From JANPLN01 sp043757265 (GTDB taxonomy: Bacteria; Bdellovibrionota; Bdellovibrionia; Bdellovibrionales; JAGQZY01), in the NCBI GenBank assembly GCA_043757265.1, contig JAYUQP010000017.1, positions 1-5,604 of the forward strand: 5,604 bases of DNA. The letters run 5' to 3'. The first letter of the stretch is position 1. Each line of letters begins with the position of its first letter. The notes beneath the pieces were generated by a model, which ran no database searches, was not told the origin of the DNA, and worked only from the letters and a program-made list of their open reading frames with translations. Positions 4,655-5,604 of the stretch are shown one piece after another. A program made the position numbers and the translations under genes.

Positions 4655-5604
4655 TCAGATTCCCAAAACATCCCGCAGTTGAATGTAGGACATTTGGAAG
4701 GCTTCATGGGACCAGCTATCCACAAGTCCGCGGGAGTCGCCGACGCCGGCTGCGCATTTTAAAACGATCTCGGTCTGTGAGGACTGGAGCGGTGGCGTTT
4801 TGAAATTGCAGTATTTGTTGGCCCATGAATCTCGCACTTGGGTTCTCGCGGTTCGTTCAAACACTGAAGAATGCTGTTTGAGCCAGTGAATTTCGGTGGG
4901 GATTTTTTGCGGGCGTTCGTTCAGCCCAATTCGTGGATTGGATACATCGTGATATGTGTCGGCGATGTGCATTTTCTCGTTGATGGGAATTGCATACTTT
5001 ACCCCGTCTAATAAAAATGAAAACTGACTGTTAAGGGCGTAGTCCACTTTGAAATCGGTTTTTGGAAATGTCAGGGTGCGTGCTTCTTTGCGATATTTTG
5101 TCACAGCCTCTTGTCGGTACTTTGTGACATCTTTGTAGGTTGTTTGAGGCTCATACTTTTCTTTTTTCGTTACAGGATCTTTCACCTTTACGTAAGACGT
5201 TTGGGGCTCACTTTCGGTGTAAGTCACCGTCTCCATCACTTGGTATGGAATTTCTTCGTCGTAACTGTGGATGCCCACCGATTTTTCTTCGCTGTAAGCG
5301 GAATTGAAACGGCCCGTCAGCTGAACTACCAAGGCTTTTCCGTCGGCTTGGTAAAGTGGCGTAGTTTTGAGCGCCTGTAGTAGCGACTCCGAAAAAATAG
5401 GCAAAACATCAGGCGGGAGGTCGGTGATTTGCCCTTTGAAAACGATATGTCCAAAGCCACCTTTTAAAGAGACAGCTGGCGCATTTTTTATTTCTTGTCC
5501 CCAAAATACACAGTAGTGATTCCAAAACTCTTTCGAAAAATAACCGGTCACCATGGAGCGAATCTCTAAACAGTGCTGGGCACCGCGCGAATCTACGTCG
5601 CTAA
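4655..5604 (-). CDS. Unrecognised protein with a Tyr/Thr/Lys-rich repeat segment (N-terminus cut by window edge)
   Basis: The frame stays open from the ATG at 5554 to the right edge, adding 16 upstream codons (SDVDSRGAQHCLEIRS), so 5554 is probably internal and the true start lies outside. In all, 315 residues are visible. Counting from Met at 5554, residues 25-90 look like mixed alpha/beta (GGFGHIVFKGQITDLPPDVL, then KALVVQLTGRF). Residues 103-160 are a low-complexity repeat with regularly spaced Tyr (104, 112, 121, 134, 140, 146, 154). It contains the near-duplicates SEPQTSY and YEPQTTY, and VTKYRQEA beside VTKYRKEA. Residues 165-299 return to ordinary folded-looking sequence, with C249 and C267 that could pair. 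No membrane helix is visible in this part. An envelope or periplasmic location is plausible but unproven, since the signal region is missing. I do not recognise the family. It is upstream of, and possibly co-transcribed with, the DUF3817 gene. Confidence 0.8.
   Translation of the reverse strand, partial: SDVDSRGAQHCLEIRSMVTGYFSKEFWNHYCVFWGQEIKNAPAVSLKGGFGHIVFKGQITDLPPDVLPIFSESLLQALKTTPLYQADGKALVVQLTGRFNSAYSEEKSVGIHSYDEEIPYQVMETVTYTESEPQTSYVKVKDPVTKKEKYEPQTTYKDVTKYRQEAVTKYRKEARTLTFPKTDFKVDYALNSQFSFLLDGVKYAIPINEKMHIADTYHDVSNPRIGLNERPQKIPTEIHWLKQHSSVFERTARTQVRDSWANKYCNFKTPPLQSSQTEIVLKCAAGVGDSRGLVDSWSHEAFQMSYIQLRDVLGI
5075..5248 (-). repeat. Tyr/Thr/Lys-rich degenerate amino-acid repeat
   Basis: This encodes a segment whose units each end in tyrosine, spaced 8, 9, 13, 6, 6 and 8 residues apart. 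The parallels EPQTSY/EPQTTY and EAVTKYR/VTKYRKEA suggest internal duplication. The alternating V-x-V and T-x-Y character resembles extended beta strands rather than helix. DNA similarity between units is only partial. Confidence 0.7.

Noticed and set aside
1..5604. Search for CRISPR arrays, insertion-sequence ends, tRNA genes, toxin-antitoxin pairs, riboswitches and retron-like elements
   Set aside because: I found no regularly spaced near-identical repeats apart from coding repeats, no transposase or terminal inverted repeats, no tRNA cloverleaf and no recognised riboswitch core.

Overview
The window looks like an ordinary chromosomal segment of a Gram-negative bacterium. The best guess is a member of the Bdellovibrionota or a related deltaproteobacterial lineage. 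That guess rests on the six-domain ribosomal protein S1, on the N-terminal sequence style of the HIT protein, and on the moderate base composition. It is an inference; no ribosomal RNA or other firm marker is present. I see no mobile element, CRISPR array, tRNA or rRNA, and no evident defence or secondary-metabolism system.

Left part (1-1364, minus strand): three tightly packed genes read HIT-family nucleotide hydrolase/phosphorylase, methylmalonyl-CoA epimerase, rhomboid-family intramembrane protease. The first two overlap by 4 nt (ATGA) and the second pair is separated by a single base, so this is almost certainly one translationally coupled operon. The rhomboid gene runs off the left edge before its catalytic serine.

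Middle part (1404-3434, minus strand): rpsA, encoding ribosomal protein S1 with six S1 repeats, forms its own unit. It has a near-consensus sigma70-type promoter about 80 nt upstream, a strong Shine-Dalgarno sequence, and a hairpin/T-tract terminator about 60 nt after the stop. That terminator sits only about 40 nt before the HIT start. The S1 protein carries about 51 extra N-terminal residues relative to the E. coli start.

Right part: a plus-strand gene (3576-4211), divergent from rpsA, encodes an unrecognised soluble protein built around five exact-length 11-residue (hendecad) coiled-coil repeats. It converges with a minus-strand pair. One member of the pair is a small three-helix DUF3817-type membrane protein (4315-4608). 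The other is a gene entering from the right edge (4655-5604) for an unrecognised protein with a tyrosine/threonine/lysine-rich repetitive segment. The two proteins that best repay a second look are the hendecad protein and this tyrosine-repeat protein. Nothing here supports a claim of a complete new system.
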